In this document: positions 53,887 to 62,825 of the stretch, in pieces | Layout of the letters: the number at the start of each line of letters is the position of its first letter | Numbering within the stretch: position 1 is the first letter of the stretch | Origin: Verrucomicrobiota bacterium JB023 | Lineage (GTDB): Bacteria > Verrucomicrobiota > Verrucomicrobiia > Verrucomicrobiales > Akkermansiaceae | Direction: 5' to 3' | Assembly (NCBI GenBank): GCA_030673895.1 | Contig: JAUTCR010000009.1 | Location: forward strand, 1 to 64,000 | Length of the DNA stretch: 64,000 bases | Notes under the pieces: model-generated | Told to the model about the DNA's origin: nothing | The model's input: the letters and a program-made list of their open reading frames with translations, nothing else | The model's database searches: none | Made by a program: the position numbers and the translations under genes

Positions 53887-55290
53887 ATGCCCTCAGCCAC
53901 TCTTAGCCAAAACCTGTCACAAACCCAGACTCTCGCTCCCCAGATGCGCCAGAGCTTGGAGATCCTCCAAGCAAACACCTTGGAGCTGACGCAATTGCTG
54001 AGACAACAGCTGGAGATTAACCCCACTCTGGAGGACCTGACGGAGACCCCCTCATTGGAAGACCTCGAGTTCGACGCTCCGGACGAGGACAACTTTGATG
54101 ACCACTACGACAGCTTCGAGGACGACATGCGGGACCTCGCCATCATGGAGCAGCGCTCGGTTGGCAGCAATCCCGACTCCGAAGAGCGTCGGGAGCATCT
54201 CTACAATTCCCTCGTCGCCCCTGCGACCTTGGCCAGCCACCTGACGGAACAGGTCGAGGAATCCGCGCTGCGGGAGGAGATCCGCCTCGCTGCCATCGCG
54301 ATGATTGGCAATATGGATGACCGCGGATTCTTCGACGAAGATCCCGAAGTGCTTGGTGCCCGGATGGGCATCCCGGCAGACGTGCTGGAAGAGACCCTCG
54401 CCCTTCTGCACACCCTCGACCCGCCCGGTGTCGCCGCCCGCGACTTGCGCGACTCCCTCCTCCTCCAACTGGAAAGGCTGGGTTTGGCCGATTCCTTGGA
54501 ACACCGCATCGTCAGCAAGCACCTCAAGGACCTTGCCAAGAAGCATTTCCCGCAGATTGCACGCTCACTCAAGGTGACTGTCGATGAAGTCGCCGCCGCT
54601 GCTGACCATATCGCTGCTCTAGATCCTTCCCCCGGCGCCGCCTTCGATAGCACGCGCAATCCCGTCATCATCCCGGATGTCCGCATCGTCCGCAATGAAG
54701 ATGGCAACTGGCAGGCCCAGCCGATCAACGACCAGCTGCCCCGGCTCCGCATCTCGGATACTTACAAAGACATGCTCTCCGGCTCGCCAGACAAGAAACT
54801 GCGCGCCTACCTCCGCGACCAAATCCGGGACGGCCGCGTCTTGATCCGCGCCCTGGACCAACGGCAGGAAACGATCACCGCGATCGCCAGTGAAATCATC
54901 CGGCATCAACCGGCCTTCTTGGATAAAGGCCCCCGGCACCTGCGCCCCCTGACCATGAATGAGGTCGCGGACACCATCGGAGTCCACCCCACCACCGTGT
55001 CCCGGGCTGTAGCCGGTAAGTATGCGGAGACCCCCCACGGCATCGTGGAGATGAGACGCTTCTTCGCCACCGGCTATCAGACCGCTGGCGGCACCGATGT
55101 CTCCAACGCCGGAGTCCGTCAAGCCATCCAGGATCTCATCGAGGATGAGGATCCAAGGAAGCCGCTCTCGGATTCCGCCATCGAGAAGGCCCTGAAGGCC
55201 CAAGGCATCAACGTCGCCCGAAGGACCGTCGCCAAATACCGCGAGCAGCTGAACATCCTCCCCTCCCACCTCCGCAAGAGCTATAAGTGA
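53887..55290 (+). CDS. rpoN: RNA polymerase sigma-54 factor
   Basis: Alternative sigma factor of 467 residues for -24/-12 promoters. Region I has LAPQMRQSLEILQANTLEL and LRQQLEINPTLED; an acidic region II (about 45-90) follows. The core-binding domain is in the middle, the helix-turn-helix includes VADTIGVHPTTVSRAV, and the RpoN box ARRTVAKYRE is near the C-terminus. ATG 53887 (MPSATLSQNL) begins region I; a codon at 53821 is open upstream but overlaps the candidate sigma-54 promoter. No activator gene of the NtrC type is next to it. Confidence 0.95.
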   Translation: MPSATLSQNLSQTQTLAPQMRQSLEILQANTLELTQLLRQQLEINPTLEDLTETPSLEDLEFDAPDEDNFDDHYDSFEDDMRDLAIMEQRSVGSNPDSEERREHLYNSLVAPATLASHLTEQVEESALREEIRLAAIAMIGNMDDRGFFDEDPEVLGARMGIPADVLEETLALLHTLDPPGVAARDLRDSLLLQLERLGLADSLEHRIVSKHLKDLAKKHFPQIARSLKVTVDEVAAAADHIAALDPSPGAAFDSTRNPVIIPDVRIVRNEDGNWQAQPINDQLPRLRISDTYKDMLSGSPDKKLRAYLRDQIRDGRVLIRALDQRQETITAIASEIIRHQPAFLDKGPRHLRPLTMNEVADTIGVHPTTVSRAVAGKYAETPHGIVEMRRFFATGYQTAGGTDVSNAGVRQAIQDLIEDEDPRKPLSDSAIEKALKAQGINVARRTVAKYREQLNILPSHLRKSYK

Positions 55291-55402
55291 CCGTAGTGTC
55301 CTTTCTCTCTCGGCAAGGCCCATCCCGATGCCGACAAGGAATCATTGAATTCCCCCTTGGAACAATTTCCGCGGGCCAGTAAACAGGTCCGCACGTCGCA
55401 CC

Positions 55403-56338
55403 ATGATCCGCGTTGAAAATCTCACCAAAGCCTATGGCCGTCACCGAGCGGTTGATTCGATCAATTTCGAAGTCGCGGAGGGAGACGTCGTCGGATTCCT
55501 GGGACCCAACGGAGCCGGCAAGACGTCCACCATCCGTGTCCTCACCGGCTACCATCCTCCCACCTCAGGAGCCGCCTCGGTAGCCGGACACGATGTCTTC
55601 CGCAATTCGATCGAAGCCCGGCGCAGCATCGGCTACATGCCGGAGAACGTGCCTCTCTATCGTGACCTCCGCGTGCGGGAATTCCTTAAGCATCGCGGCA
55701 TCATCAAAGGACTGAAAGGCAAGGAACTGCATCGTCGCTTGGATCTCGTTCTGGAGGAATGCGGACTGGGAGATGTGCGGCGGAAGATGATCAAGACGCT
55801 CTCCAAGGGTTATCGCCAACGCGTGGGCCTCGCCGACGCCCTCATCCATGATCCTCCCCTTCTCATTCTCGATGAGCCCACCAACGGACTTGATCCGAAT
55901 CAGATCCGCTCAATCCGCAATCTCATCAAGAACCTCGCCAACACGCGGACGATTTTTCTCTCTTCCCACATCCTCTCGGAGGTGGAGATGATCTGTAAAA
56001 AGGTGATCATCATCGACCAAGGTCACGTCAAAGCTCACGACACCCCCGCCAATTTGGTCGCCAACATGCGGGCTGCCGGACACATCACGCTGGAAATCGA
56101 TGGCCCCGAGGAGGAAATCCTCCCTGCCCTCAATGACCTTCCCCACATGAAGAAGGTCACCCGCGAGGCGACCAATGAGGAAGGGTATCATCGCCTCACC
56201 TTGATCGTCGACTCCGGCACCGACACCCGCCCCCGCATCTCGAAGCTGGCGGCGAGCAAAGGCTGGACCATCCGCACCCTTCACCGCCACCAAGGCACGC
56301 TGGAGGACGTCTTTGTGGAATTGACCCGACGGGATTGA
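55403..56338 (+). CDS. ABC transporter ATP-binding protein without adjacent permease
   Basis: ATPase of 311 residues. Walker A GPNGAGKTST is near residue 38, the signature LSKGYRQRVG near 133, Walker B LLILDEPTNGLD near 155, and the switch His in FLSSHILSEVE. The C-terminal 80 residues form an extra domain found in GldA-type and multidrug or efflux ATPases. No permease gene follows; the next gene is a TetR regulator. The permease may be elsewhere, so the substrate is unknown. Confidence 0.88.
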   Translation: MIRVENLTKAYGRHRAVDSINFEVAEGDVVGFLGPNGAGKTSTIRVLTGYHPPTSGAASVAGHDVFRNSIEARRSIGYMPENVPLYRDLRVREFLKHRGIIKGLKGKELHRRLDLVLEECGLGDVRRKMIKTLSKGYRQRVGLADALIHDPPLLILDEPTNGLDPNQIRSIRNLIKNLANTRTIFLSSHILSEVEMICKKVIIIDQGHVKAHDTPANLVANMRAAGHITLEIDGPEEEILPALNDLPHMKKVTREATNEEGYHRLTLIVDSGTDTRPRISKLAASKGWTIRTLHRHQGTLEDVFVELTRRD

Positions 56339-56496
56339 CCTCCCGCGGCTTCTCCTCCTACCTGCAAGTACTTCGTCGGGGAACACTATCGCCCCGTCGC
56401 TTTGCCTGATCCAGTCGAGCCTCCCCTGCGACCCTCCAGCGAGGCGATGGCGGAAAGCTCATTGTTAGCTTGCCTTGCCCTCTCTGCAGCTGTTAC

Positions 56497-56514
56497 ATAC
56501 CAACTAGTTTGAAT
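56497..56514. promoter_or_regulatory. Candidate TetR-type operator overlapping the regulator start codon
   Basis: ATACCAACTAGTTTGAAT is an 18-bp imperfect palindrome with 7 of 9 pairs matching and a perfect AACTAGTT centre. It includes the first two bases of the regulator ATG, which fits autoregulation. Confidence 0.45.
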
Positions 56515-57172
56515 GAATCGTCGTCGGAAATCTCCTGAAGAAACACGCGCCAGCCTGGTCGAAGCCACCGTCAAATTGATTCTTGGACAAGGTTTTGCGG
56601 CAACCCGGGTTGATGAGATCTGCCGGGAGGCAGGGGTCACAAAAGGGGCTTTCTTCCATCACTTCGCCAGTAAGGAGGACATTGGGAAAGCGGCCATCGA
56701 TTGGTGGGGTCGCATGGGTGACCGGGTTTATTCTCCCGCCTGGTCGGATGATGGCCGGGATCCCCTGACCCGACTCAACCAAATGCTGGAGATCATGCAC
56801 TCCTTCACCGAACGCCCGGATCCTTGCGTCTGCGTCGTCGGAATGATGTCACAAGAGTATGGACAAACCGACACACCCTACCGCGAATGCTGCCAACAGG
56901 AGCTGGACAACTGGACCAAGCAGGTCGCCAAGCTGCTTGCCGAGGCGAAGAAAAAACATCGGCCCGGAACCCGCTTCGATCCTCTCACCGTCGCAAACTT
57001 CCTCAACTCACTGTGGCAGGGCTCCATGCTGATTGCCAAGACCCAGGGCCAACCCCGACTAATACAAGATAATCTCGCCATCGCGCGCTCCTATCTCCTC
57101 ACCCTCTTTCCCGGGCAGGCAGACCGCCTGCGCCACCGGAAACCCAAAACAAAACTAAATCAAACATCATGA
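56513..57172 (+). CDS. TetR/AcrR family transcriptional regulator
   Basis: Regulator of 219 residues. The N-terminal helix-turn-helix has RASLVEATVKLILGQGFAAT, then VDEICREAGVTKGAFFHHF, typical of the family. The rest is a ligand-binding helical domain with several Cys (CVCVV, CCQQ). It starts a cassette of five genes on the plus strand (to 58974) with small or overlapping gaps, so it probably controls them. The candidate operator overlaps its start codon. The next gene overlaps by 4 bp. Confidence 0.9.
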   Translation: MNRRRKSPEETRASLVEATVKLILGQGFAATRVDEICREAGVTKGAFFHHFASKEDIGKAAIDWWGRMGDRVYSPAWSDDGRDPLTRLNQMLEIMHSFTERPDPCVCVVGMMSQEYGQTDTPYRECCQQELDNWTKQVAKLLAEAKKKHRPGTRFDPLTVANFLNSLWQGSMLIAKTQGQPRLIQDNLAIARSYLLTLFPGQADRLRHRKPKTKLNQTS

Positions 57173-57720
57173 AAACAACGCTATTAGCGCTTCACGCGCT
57201 CCTCTTGTGTGGCCCGGTCGCCGCGCAAGATAAACCCCAGCAGCCCTCATTCCCGGAACCTACCGAACAACATCAATGGTTACAAAAATTCGTCGGAGAA
57301 TGGGATGTCGAATCCGAGCTTCATATGGAGCCGGGAAAGGAACCGATCCGGGGAGAAGGAACGGAAACCGTCACCTCACTCGGCGGTTTTTGGATCGTCT
57401 CAGAACTCGAGTCCTCGATCATGGATCAGGAAATGAGCGGCCGCATGACCATCGGTTTCGATTCGCAGGAGAACGCCTTCGTGGCGACCTGGGTCGACTC
57501 GATGACAAGTCAGTTGTGGACCTACACCGGGAAGTCGACCGAAGGAGAGAACAAGCTGGTGCTCACAACCGAGGGCTTCTGCCTCATGAGAGGAGAATCC
57601 TGTGACTTCCGCGACACCGTGACCTTCCTTGATGATGATACCCGAACCATGGTGTCCGAAACTCAAGGAGAGAACGGCGAATGGGTCACGATCATGAAAG
57701 CAACCTTCACTAGAAAATAA
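57169..57720 (+). CDS. Secreted DUF1579 protein
   Basis: Protein of 183 residues with a signal peptide (about 1-20, ending GPVAAQ). The LQKFVGEWDVESEL start and GRMTIGFDSQENAFVATWVD strand match DUF1579 lipocalin-like proteins of unknown function. Its ATG overlaps the TetR stop (ATGA). A role in sequestering a small hydrophobic compound is possible, but nothing in the sequence proves it. Confidence 0.8.
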   Translation: MKTTLLALHALLLCGPVAAQDKPQQPSFPEPTEQHQWLQKFVGEWDVESELHMEPGKEPIRGEGTETVTSLGGFWIVSELESSIMDQEMSGRMTIGFDSQENAFVATWVDSMTSQLWTYTGKSTEGENKLVLTTEGFCLMRGESCDFRDTVTFLDDDTRTMVSETQGENGEWVTIMKATFTRK

Positions 57721-57728
57721 CTTAGCTG

Positions 57729-58142
57729 ATGAACCCGAAAGATAACCCGGTCGGCTGGTTCGAAATCTATGTTGATGATCTCGAGCGAGCAAAGTCATTC
57801 TATGAGTCCGTCTTCGCAATCAAACTCGAGCTTCTTCCCTGCCCGGAAGGCTCTCCCGATTGCCCGACTCCACAGATGCTGCAATTTCCCAGTGACCACC
57901 CGCGACCCGGAGCTGCGGGAGCTCTCGTTAAGATGGAAGGCATGCCACCAGGCCCCGGAGGCACCCTCGTTTACTTTTCCTGCGAGGACTGCGCGATCGA
58001 AGCGGCTCGCGCCCAAGACAGTGGCGGCGAGCTGGTTCAAGGGAAATTCCCCATCGGCGAGTATGGCTTCATAGCCATCATCAAGGACTCCGAGGGCAAC
58101 GTCATCGGGCTTCACAGCCCACCGGCAGAGAGCGACTGCTAA
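57729..58142 (+). CDS. VOC family protein
   Basis: Small protein of 137 residues with two beta-alpha-beta-beta-beta modules of the vicinal oxygen chelate fold. It begins with VGWFEIYVDDLERAKSFYESVF and ends with FIAIIKDSEGNVIGLHSP, the standard VOC entry and exit. Enzyme or ligand-binding (resistance-like) roles both occur in this family. It lies 8 bp after the DUF1579 gene in the same cassette. Confidence 0.85.
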   Translation: MNPKDNPVGWFEIYVDDLERAKSFYESVFAIKLELLPCPEGSPDCPTPQMLQFPSDHPRPGAAGALVKMEGMPPGPGGTLVYFSCEDCAIEAARAQDSGGELVQGKFPIGEYGFIAIIKDSEGNVIGLHSPPAESDC

Positions 58143-58191
58143 TCGAACTTATGCTTGGCAAGCCGACGCTCCGGCTTGCCTTCCTTTTCCT

Positions 58192-58563
58192 ATGAATCAT
58201 CTCACTTATGTCGACGGCTTTGTGATCCCGGTCGCAAAGGAACACCTGGAAGCCTATAAGGAACATGCCTGCGAAGCTGGTAAAATCTGGATGGAGTACG
58301 GCGCACTAGCCTACAACGAGGGCGTTGGGGAGGACCTTGCCGCAGGCGAGCAAACCCTCTCCTTTCTCAAAATGGCGGATTGCGCGGATAACGAAACTGT
58401 CATCTTTGCCTGGGTCGTCTATCGGGACCGAGCCCATCGAGATAAGGTCAATGCCAAGGTAATGGCCGACCCTCGTATCCAAAAGATGTGCGTCACTTGC
58501 TCCGAACTATTCGATCCCAACCGAATGGCCTACGGCGGCTTTCAATCCTTCTTCACCACCTGA
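58192..58563 (+). CDS. DUF1428 family protein
   Basis: Protein of 123 residues with the alpha/beta barrel-like fold of DUF1428 (YbaA type): it begins NHLTYVDGFVIPVAKEHLEAY and keeps the FAWVVYRDRAHRDKVNAKV strand-helix. Function unknown. It follows the VOC gene by 49 bp, and the DoxX-like gene begins right after its stop. Confidence 0.83.
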   Translation: MNHLTYVDGFVIPVAKEHLEAYKEHACEAGKIWMEYGALAYNEGVGEDLAAGEQTLSFLKMADCADNETVIFAWVVYRDRAHRDKVNAKVMADPRIQKMCVTCSELFDPNRMAYGGFQSFFTT

Positions 58564-58974
58564 ATGAGATATCTACCAATCGTCGCAGGGTCCCTACTCG
58601 GGATCGCTTTCTTTGCTTTCGGGCTGATGTTTCTTCTCGACCTCGTCCCTGAGCAATCCGAACAACCCGCACCACCCGAGGATTCGCCCGTCGCCCTCTT
58701 CATGGGGGCCATGCTTCCCACGGGCTACCTGACATTTGTCAAAGTGCTGGAGGTGCTTGGAGGCCTTCTCGTCGCCCTTCCGAGGACACGAAACCTTGGT
58801 CTTCTCATCCTCGGCCCCATCTTGGTCAATATCATTGCCTTTAACCTCTTCATCGTGGGAGGAGAGAGCGTCTTTGATCCCCTGCTCATTATCCTCAGCC
58901 TTCTGGCGGTTTACTTGCTATGGGTAGAGAGACGAGCCTTTGCTGCTCTTCTTCTCCGTCCATCCCTCAAGTGA
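58564..58974 (+). CDS. DoxX-like membrane protein
   Basis: Small membrane protein of 136 residues with four hydrophobic helices (about 5-27, 55-75, 78-100 and 105-125). The LTFVKVLEVLGGLLVALP pattern fits DoxX-like proteins, which occur in thiol and redox modules. It begins one base after the DUF1428 stop and its last 8 bp overlap the convergent recQ gene. Its role in the TetR cassette is unknown. Confidence 0.7.
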   Translation: MRYLPIVAGSLLGIAFFAFGLMFLLDLVPEQSEQPAPPEDSPVALFMGAMLPTGYLTFVKVLEVLGGLLVALPRTRNLGLLILGPILVNIIAFNLFIVGGESVFDPLLIILSLLAVYLLWVERRAFAALLLRPSLK

Positions 58975-60907
58975 AGCTCTCAACTGCGATGAGCACTTCC
59001 TGAAAAGAATAGCCCTCAAGATACCCGAAAGCACGGTGGCTCTTCAAGCGAGCTGCCGTGCTAGCCGGGCTGGCCAGCCCACAGAGAAATCTGGCCACTT
59101 GGCGTGGGCTCCGCAGCGCGGGATGACGCATCGCGATCACTCCCTGCACCTCCTCCAGGTCAGCCACCGAAAGCTCCCTGACTACATGCCCTGGAATCTC
59201 CCGCTCTGCTGTCCGCTTTTCCAGACATGAGCTGCACTTCCCGCAGGGCTCATGACCTTCTTCGCCGAAATACGAGAGAAGCCGTAGGACCAGACAACCC
59301 GGCTCACCGAAGAAGGAGAGCACCTCCTCAAGACGCTCAAGATCGCGCTCTTCCCTTTGCTCGAACCGAGCCCGCATCTCCCCCACCAGCTCACGCAAGA
59401 CGGGACGGTCAATAGGCCTCAAAAGGCGATAACGTTTACGGAATTGCGAAACCTTCACCGTGATATCGCCATGACCTTCCAGCCAACCAAGAGTTTTGCG
59501 AATCTTCTCGACCGGCTCGCCCATGGCTTCCGCCACTTCCTGTAATTCGAAGGTCAGCCAAACCCGTCCCCGCTGCCCGTGAGAGAACAAAGTGCGCAGA
59601 AACTGCTGCCGCCTCTCGGTATGGCCGGCAAGGGTCTGCTCCTCTCCTCTGACAAATTGGATCGCCATCCGGGCAAAGCTGGATCCCCGCGCTTCCACCC
59701 ACCCGTCCATCTCCAGGTAGGCGAGCAGGGTCTCAATCACGACGGGCTTGACATCACAGCCCCGGCTCAGCTCGTAGGGGCTGATCTCGATCTCATCGCC
59801 CAGCATCAGAATATGCTCCAGCAGACTCTTCACCGCCGAGGAGTCCGGCGTGTCCCCATAGATGAAGTTCTCCAGCGTGATCCGGTCATCCAGACAAGCC
59901 AAGACCTCACAATGCGCCTCCTCCCCATCGCGACCGGCCCGGCCCACTTCCTGAGCATAATTCTCCAAAGTCTTGGGCAGATTGTAATGATAGACCGCTC
60001 TCACGTCCGCCTTGTCGATGCCCATCCCGAAGGCGATCGTGGCCACCACGACCGGTAAGCGACCGCTCATGAAATCTTCCTGGACCTCGCTGCGAGCCTC
60101 CGCCCGCATCCCCGCATGATAGGCTCGCGCCCCCACCCCGGCCTCGCGTAATTTGGCGGCCACCGACTCCGCGGTGAATTGCAAGGTCACATAGACGATC
60201 GTCGCTCCAGGGAACTCCCGAAGGCGGGATGCGAGATGCGCCACCCGATCCTCGTCCTCACTGGGCGTGACCCTGAGAGCCAAATTGGGGCGGCGAAAAC
60301 TCGTTCTCACAAAGCCCTCCTCGGTGATGGCAAAGGCCTTGCAAATATCGGCGGCGACATCCGGAGTAGCCGTCGCGGTGAGGGCGAGACAACGGGCCAC
60401 GCCAGCCTCCCGGGCGAAGTCCGCGAGCTTCAAGTAATCTGGCCGGAAGTTATGGCCCCATTCCGAGATGCAATGGGCTTCATCCACCGCGAGGAGATCC
60501 AGCTGGCAGCCCTGCAGCGTGTTGCGGAATCGCTCGCTCGCGAACCGCTCCGGCGCCACGTAGAGCAGCTTGACCTGCCCTTGATTCAGGCGGCGAAAAA
60601 CCTCGGCAGACTCGGCGGCATCCAAGGTAGAGTCCAGACGCTCGGCAGCGATTCCCTTCGCCCTTAGGGACTCCACCTGATCCTTCATGAGAGCCAGGAG
60701 CGGAGAGACCACCAGGGTCAAGCCCTCGAAAAGGATCGCCGGCAATTGGTAGCAAAGGCTCTTGCCCGCTCCTGTTGGGAAAAGGGCCAGCGCGGACTGA
60801 CCAGCCATGAGGGCGTTGACCACCTCAGCTTGCCCCGGGCGTAGCGATTCAAAGCCAAAGACCGATTTCAGGCGGGTCTCCAGCAGCAACTTCTGTCTGT
60901 CATCCAT
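58967..60907 (-). CDS. recQ: ATP-dependent DNA helicase RecQ
   Basis: Superfamily 2 helicase of 646 residues, which unwinds DNA 3' to 5' in recombination and fork repair. Motif I is LFPTGAGKSLCYQLPA, motif II AVDEAHCISEWGHNFRPDY, and motif VI has a GRAGRDGEEA arm. The zinc-binding region shows CGKCSSCLEKR after a Cys in EPGCLVL. A C-terminal winged-helix and short tail follow; an HRDC domain is not clear. It overlaps the DoxX-like gene by 8 bp at its 3' end. Downstream of ftsZ on the same strand, with ftsZ's terminator between. Confidence 0.92.
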   Translation of the reverse strand: MDDRQKLLLETRLKSVFGFESLRPGQAEVVNALMAGQSALALFPTGAGKSLCYQLPAILFEGLTLVVSPLLALMKDQVESLRAKGIAAERLDSTLDAAESAEVFRRLNQGQVKLLYVAPERFASERFRNTLQGCQLDLLAVDEAHCISEWGHNFRPDYLKLADFAREAGVARCLALTATATPDVAADICKAFAITEEGFVRTSFRRPNLALRVTPSEDEDRVAHLASRLREFPGATIVYVTLQFTAESVAAKLREAGVGARAYHAGMRAEARSEVQEDFMSGRLPVVVATIAFGMGIDKADVRAVYHYNLPKTLENYAQEVGRAGRDGEEAHCEVLACLDDRITLENFIYGDTPDSSAVKSLLEHILMLGDEIEISPYELSRGCDVKPVVIETLLAYLEMDGWVEARGSSFARMAIQFVRGEEQTLAGHTERRQQFLRTLFSHGQRGRVWLTFELQEVAEAMGEPVEKIRKTLGWLEGHGDITVKVSQFRKRYRLLRPIDRPVLRELVGEMRARFEQREERDLERLEEVLSFFGEPGCLVLRLLSYFGEEGHEPCGKCSSCLEKRTAEREIPGHVVRELSVADLEEVQGVIAMRHPALRSPRQVARFLCGLASPASTAARLKSHRAFGYLEGYSFQEVLIAVESFT

Positions 60908-61034
60908 CGACTTATGCTTCTAACAGTTCATTTTTTCAGTGACGCACCGGTCGGATTCATGCTTTTAAGTCTCTTATCCAATTCTCATTAAGGCAATTGG
61001 ATAGGTGACCGCTTTCACCAGACACACACACACC

Positions 61035-61068
61035 AAAAACCCGACGGGCTCGCGCTCGTCGGGTTTTT
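61035..61068 (-). terminator. Rho-independent terminator of ftsZ
   Basis: AAAAACCCGACG and CGTCGGGTTTTT pair over 12 bp around a 10-base loop. It is symmetric enough to act in both directions, and lies 60 bp after the ftsZ stop codon. Confidence 0.9.
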
Positions 61069-61127
61069 GCCTTATGTCATCAGGCAGCCCCGGATGCCCC
61101 CAAGAACCACCTGCCAGTAAAGTTTCA

Positions 61128-62825
61128 TCAACGGGTCCGCTTCCGCAAATAGGGTGGGACGTCAAGGTCCTCTCCATCAATGACGTTGGGACTCTCTCCC
61201 TCAAAGCGCCCCTTGGGGCCGCCATCCAATTGCAGCTCGGTCTGCCCGGCCTTTGAGCTCTTCTTCTCAGGAAAGGCCTTCTCCCCCTTGCTGTCACCAG
61301 CTTCCGGCGGATGGATTTCCTCCCAATCATCGTCTTCCAGCTCTCCCAATTGGTCATGGGGGACCGGCTTCTTTCGGTCGCTTGGGCGCAAGGTCACGAC
61401 GCTTTCCTCGTCTTTCCCCTTCGGCTTGTCCGCTTTGGCCGGAGCGGCCTTCTTGGCTGCTGGCTTGGGGTCGGGTTCTTCCTCGGGATCCTCCGCATCT
61501 TCCAGCTCCTTCTTGATCACGTCCTCTAGCTTAGGCTCCTTATCCTCTTCCTCGTCCTCTTCGTCATCCTCCTCCGGCTCGGGCTCATCATCGACAAGCT
61601 CCTCCTCGTCATCAGCCGCTTCAGGTTCCTCATCATCCGCAACCTCTTCTTCCCCTTCCTCAGGTTCCTCGGGCTCGTCCTCTTCCTCCTCGTCTTCGAG
61701 CTCCACCTCGGGCACAAAGTCGTCCTCCTTTTCCGCAGGAGTCACCCGTTTGAAGACGTTGCTGGTCACTTCTTTGACAAACTCATCCTCGTCCTCATCC
61801 TCATCATCGAATTCAGGCAGAGCGATCGCCTCCGTTCCTTCCGAGGCGATGAGCTTGTTCTCCGGAAGTGCGCTAATTACCGTCACACTCAGATTCTCCC
61901 CCATCGCGGGGTCGATGGCAGCACCGAAGAGGATATGAGCATCCTTGGGCACATGCTTGGTCAGCCCCTGCATCAGCAGCTCGACTTCGAAGAGCGTCAT
62001 GTCCTCACCTCCACTGACGTGAACTAGAACTGATTCCGCGTCCTTGAGCAGGCTACCGCGATCGAGCAGCGGACTTCCCAATGCGTTCTTCAGCGCCGCT
62101 TGAGCGCGATTCTTCCCTTTCGAAAGACCGGAGCCGAAGAGGCAACGGGACCGGGTGGTCTTCAGCGCGGTCACCAGGTCATCAAGTCCGACATTCACCA
62201 GCCCGGGCTTCAGCACCAAACGGGTGACCGCCTTGATGCTTTCGGAAATCATTCGATCCGCTGCCGTGAAGGCCTCGTGGATGCCTTGCTTGGCCAGGAC
62301 CAGCTCGCCCATCCTCCCATTGTCAAAGGTGACGAGCGCATTGGAGAGAACTGCCAGTTCGTTGAGCGCGGTCTCCGCTTGCTCCCGACGGCGTTGTCCC
62401 TCGAAGGAGAATGGCATCGTGGCGAAGACGACCACGAAGGCCCCTTCCTCGCGAGCGAGACGCGTCACAATCGGTGCCGCTCCCGAACCCGTTCCTCCGC
62501 CCAGACCGACGCACAGGAAGATGATGCGTCGCCCCTTGAGAGCCTCGCGAACCTTCTCCTCGGCCTCCAGCACAGCCTGCTTGCCCAGCTCGGGATCGCC
62601 TCCCGCACCCAGGCCTTTGGTCAAATTCTCGCCCAGCTGGATCTTCTCTCCGGCCATTGATTGGGCCAGCGTCCGCATATCGGTATTCAGCGCAAGCAGC
62701 TCAGCTCCGTCCATCCCATCAAGGGCAGCCCGGTCCAACATATTCGCTCCTGCTCCACCCAATCCGATGACTTTCAAGTCCGAAGTCGGAATGGTCTGCT
62801 GCCTGTCTCTTTCAAAGGGAATCAT
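61128..62825 (-). CDS. ftsZ: Cell division protein FtsZ with long acidic linker and altered T7 loop
   Basis: Tubulin-like GTPase that forms the division ring; 565 residues against 380-400 in most bacteria. The GTPase domain (about 15-325) has VIGLGGAGANML, the GGGTGSG GTP loop at 109-115 and a PFSFEGQRRREQA segment. The T7 loop at 208-217 reads PGLVNVGLDDL: the first Asp of the NxDxxD pattern is Gly213, while the second (Asp216) remains. A linker from about 339 to 452 is largely Asp and Glu, followed by a Lys/Pro/Ala segment. The end DLDVPPYLRKRTR is the conserved peptide that binds FtsA, ZapA-like or SepF-type partners. No ftsA or ftsQ is adjacent. Confidence 0.9.
   Translation of the reverse strand: MIPFERDRQQTIPTSDLKVIGLGGAGANMLDRAALDGMDGAELLALNTDMRTLAQSMAGEKIQLGENLTKGLGAGGDPELGKQAVLEAEEKVREALKGRRIIFLCVGLGGGTGSGAAPIVTRLAREEGAFVVVFATMPFSFEGQRRREQAETALNELAVLSNALVTFDNGRMGELVLAKQGIHEAFTAADRMISESIKAVTRLVLKPGLVNVGLDDLVTALKTTRSRCLFGSGLSKGKNRAQAALKNALGSPLLDRGSLLKDAESVLVHVSGGEDMTLFEVELLMQGLTKHVPKDAHILFGAAIDPAMGENLSVTVISALPENKLIASEGTEAIALPEFDDEDEDEDEFVKEVTSNVFKRVTPAEKEDDFVPEVELEDEEEEDEPEEPEEGEEEVADDEEPEAADDEEELVDDEPEPEEDDEEDEEEDKEPKLEDVIKKELEDAEDPEEEPDPKPAAKKAAPAKADKPKGKDEESVVTLRPSDRKKPVPHDQLGELEDDDWEEIHPPEAGDSKGEKAFPEKKSSKAGQTELQLDGGPKGRFEGESPNVIDGEDLDVPPYLRKRTR

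Noticed and set aside
61180-61938. Ser-rich plus-strand open frame opposite the FtsZ linker
   Set aside because: It is the reverse complement of Asp/Glu codons, which read as Ser; the minus-strand frame has the FtsZ domain and C-terminal peptide.
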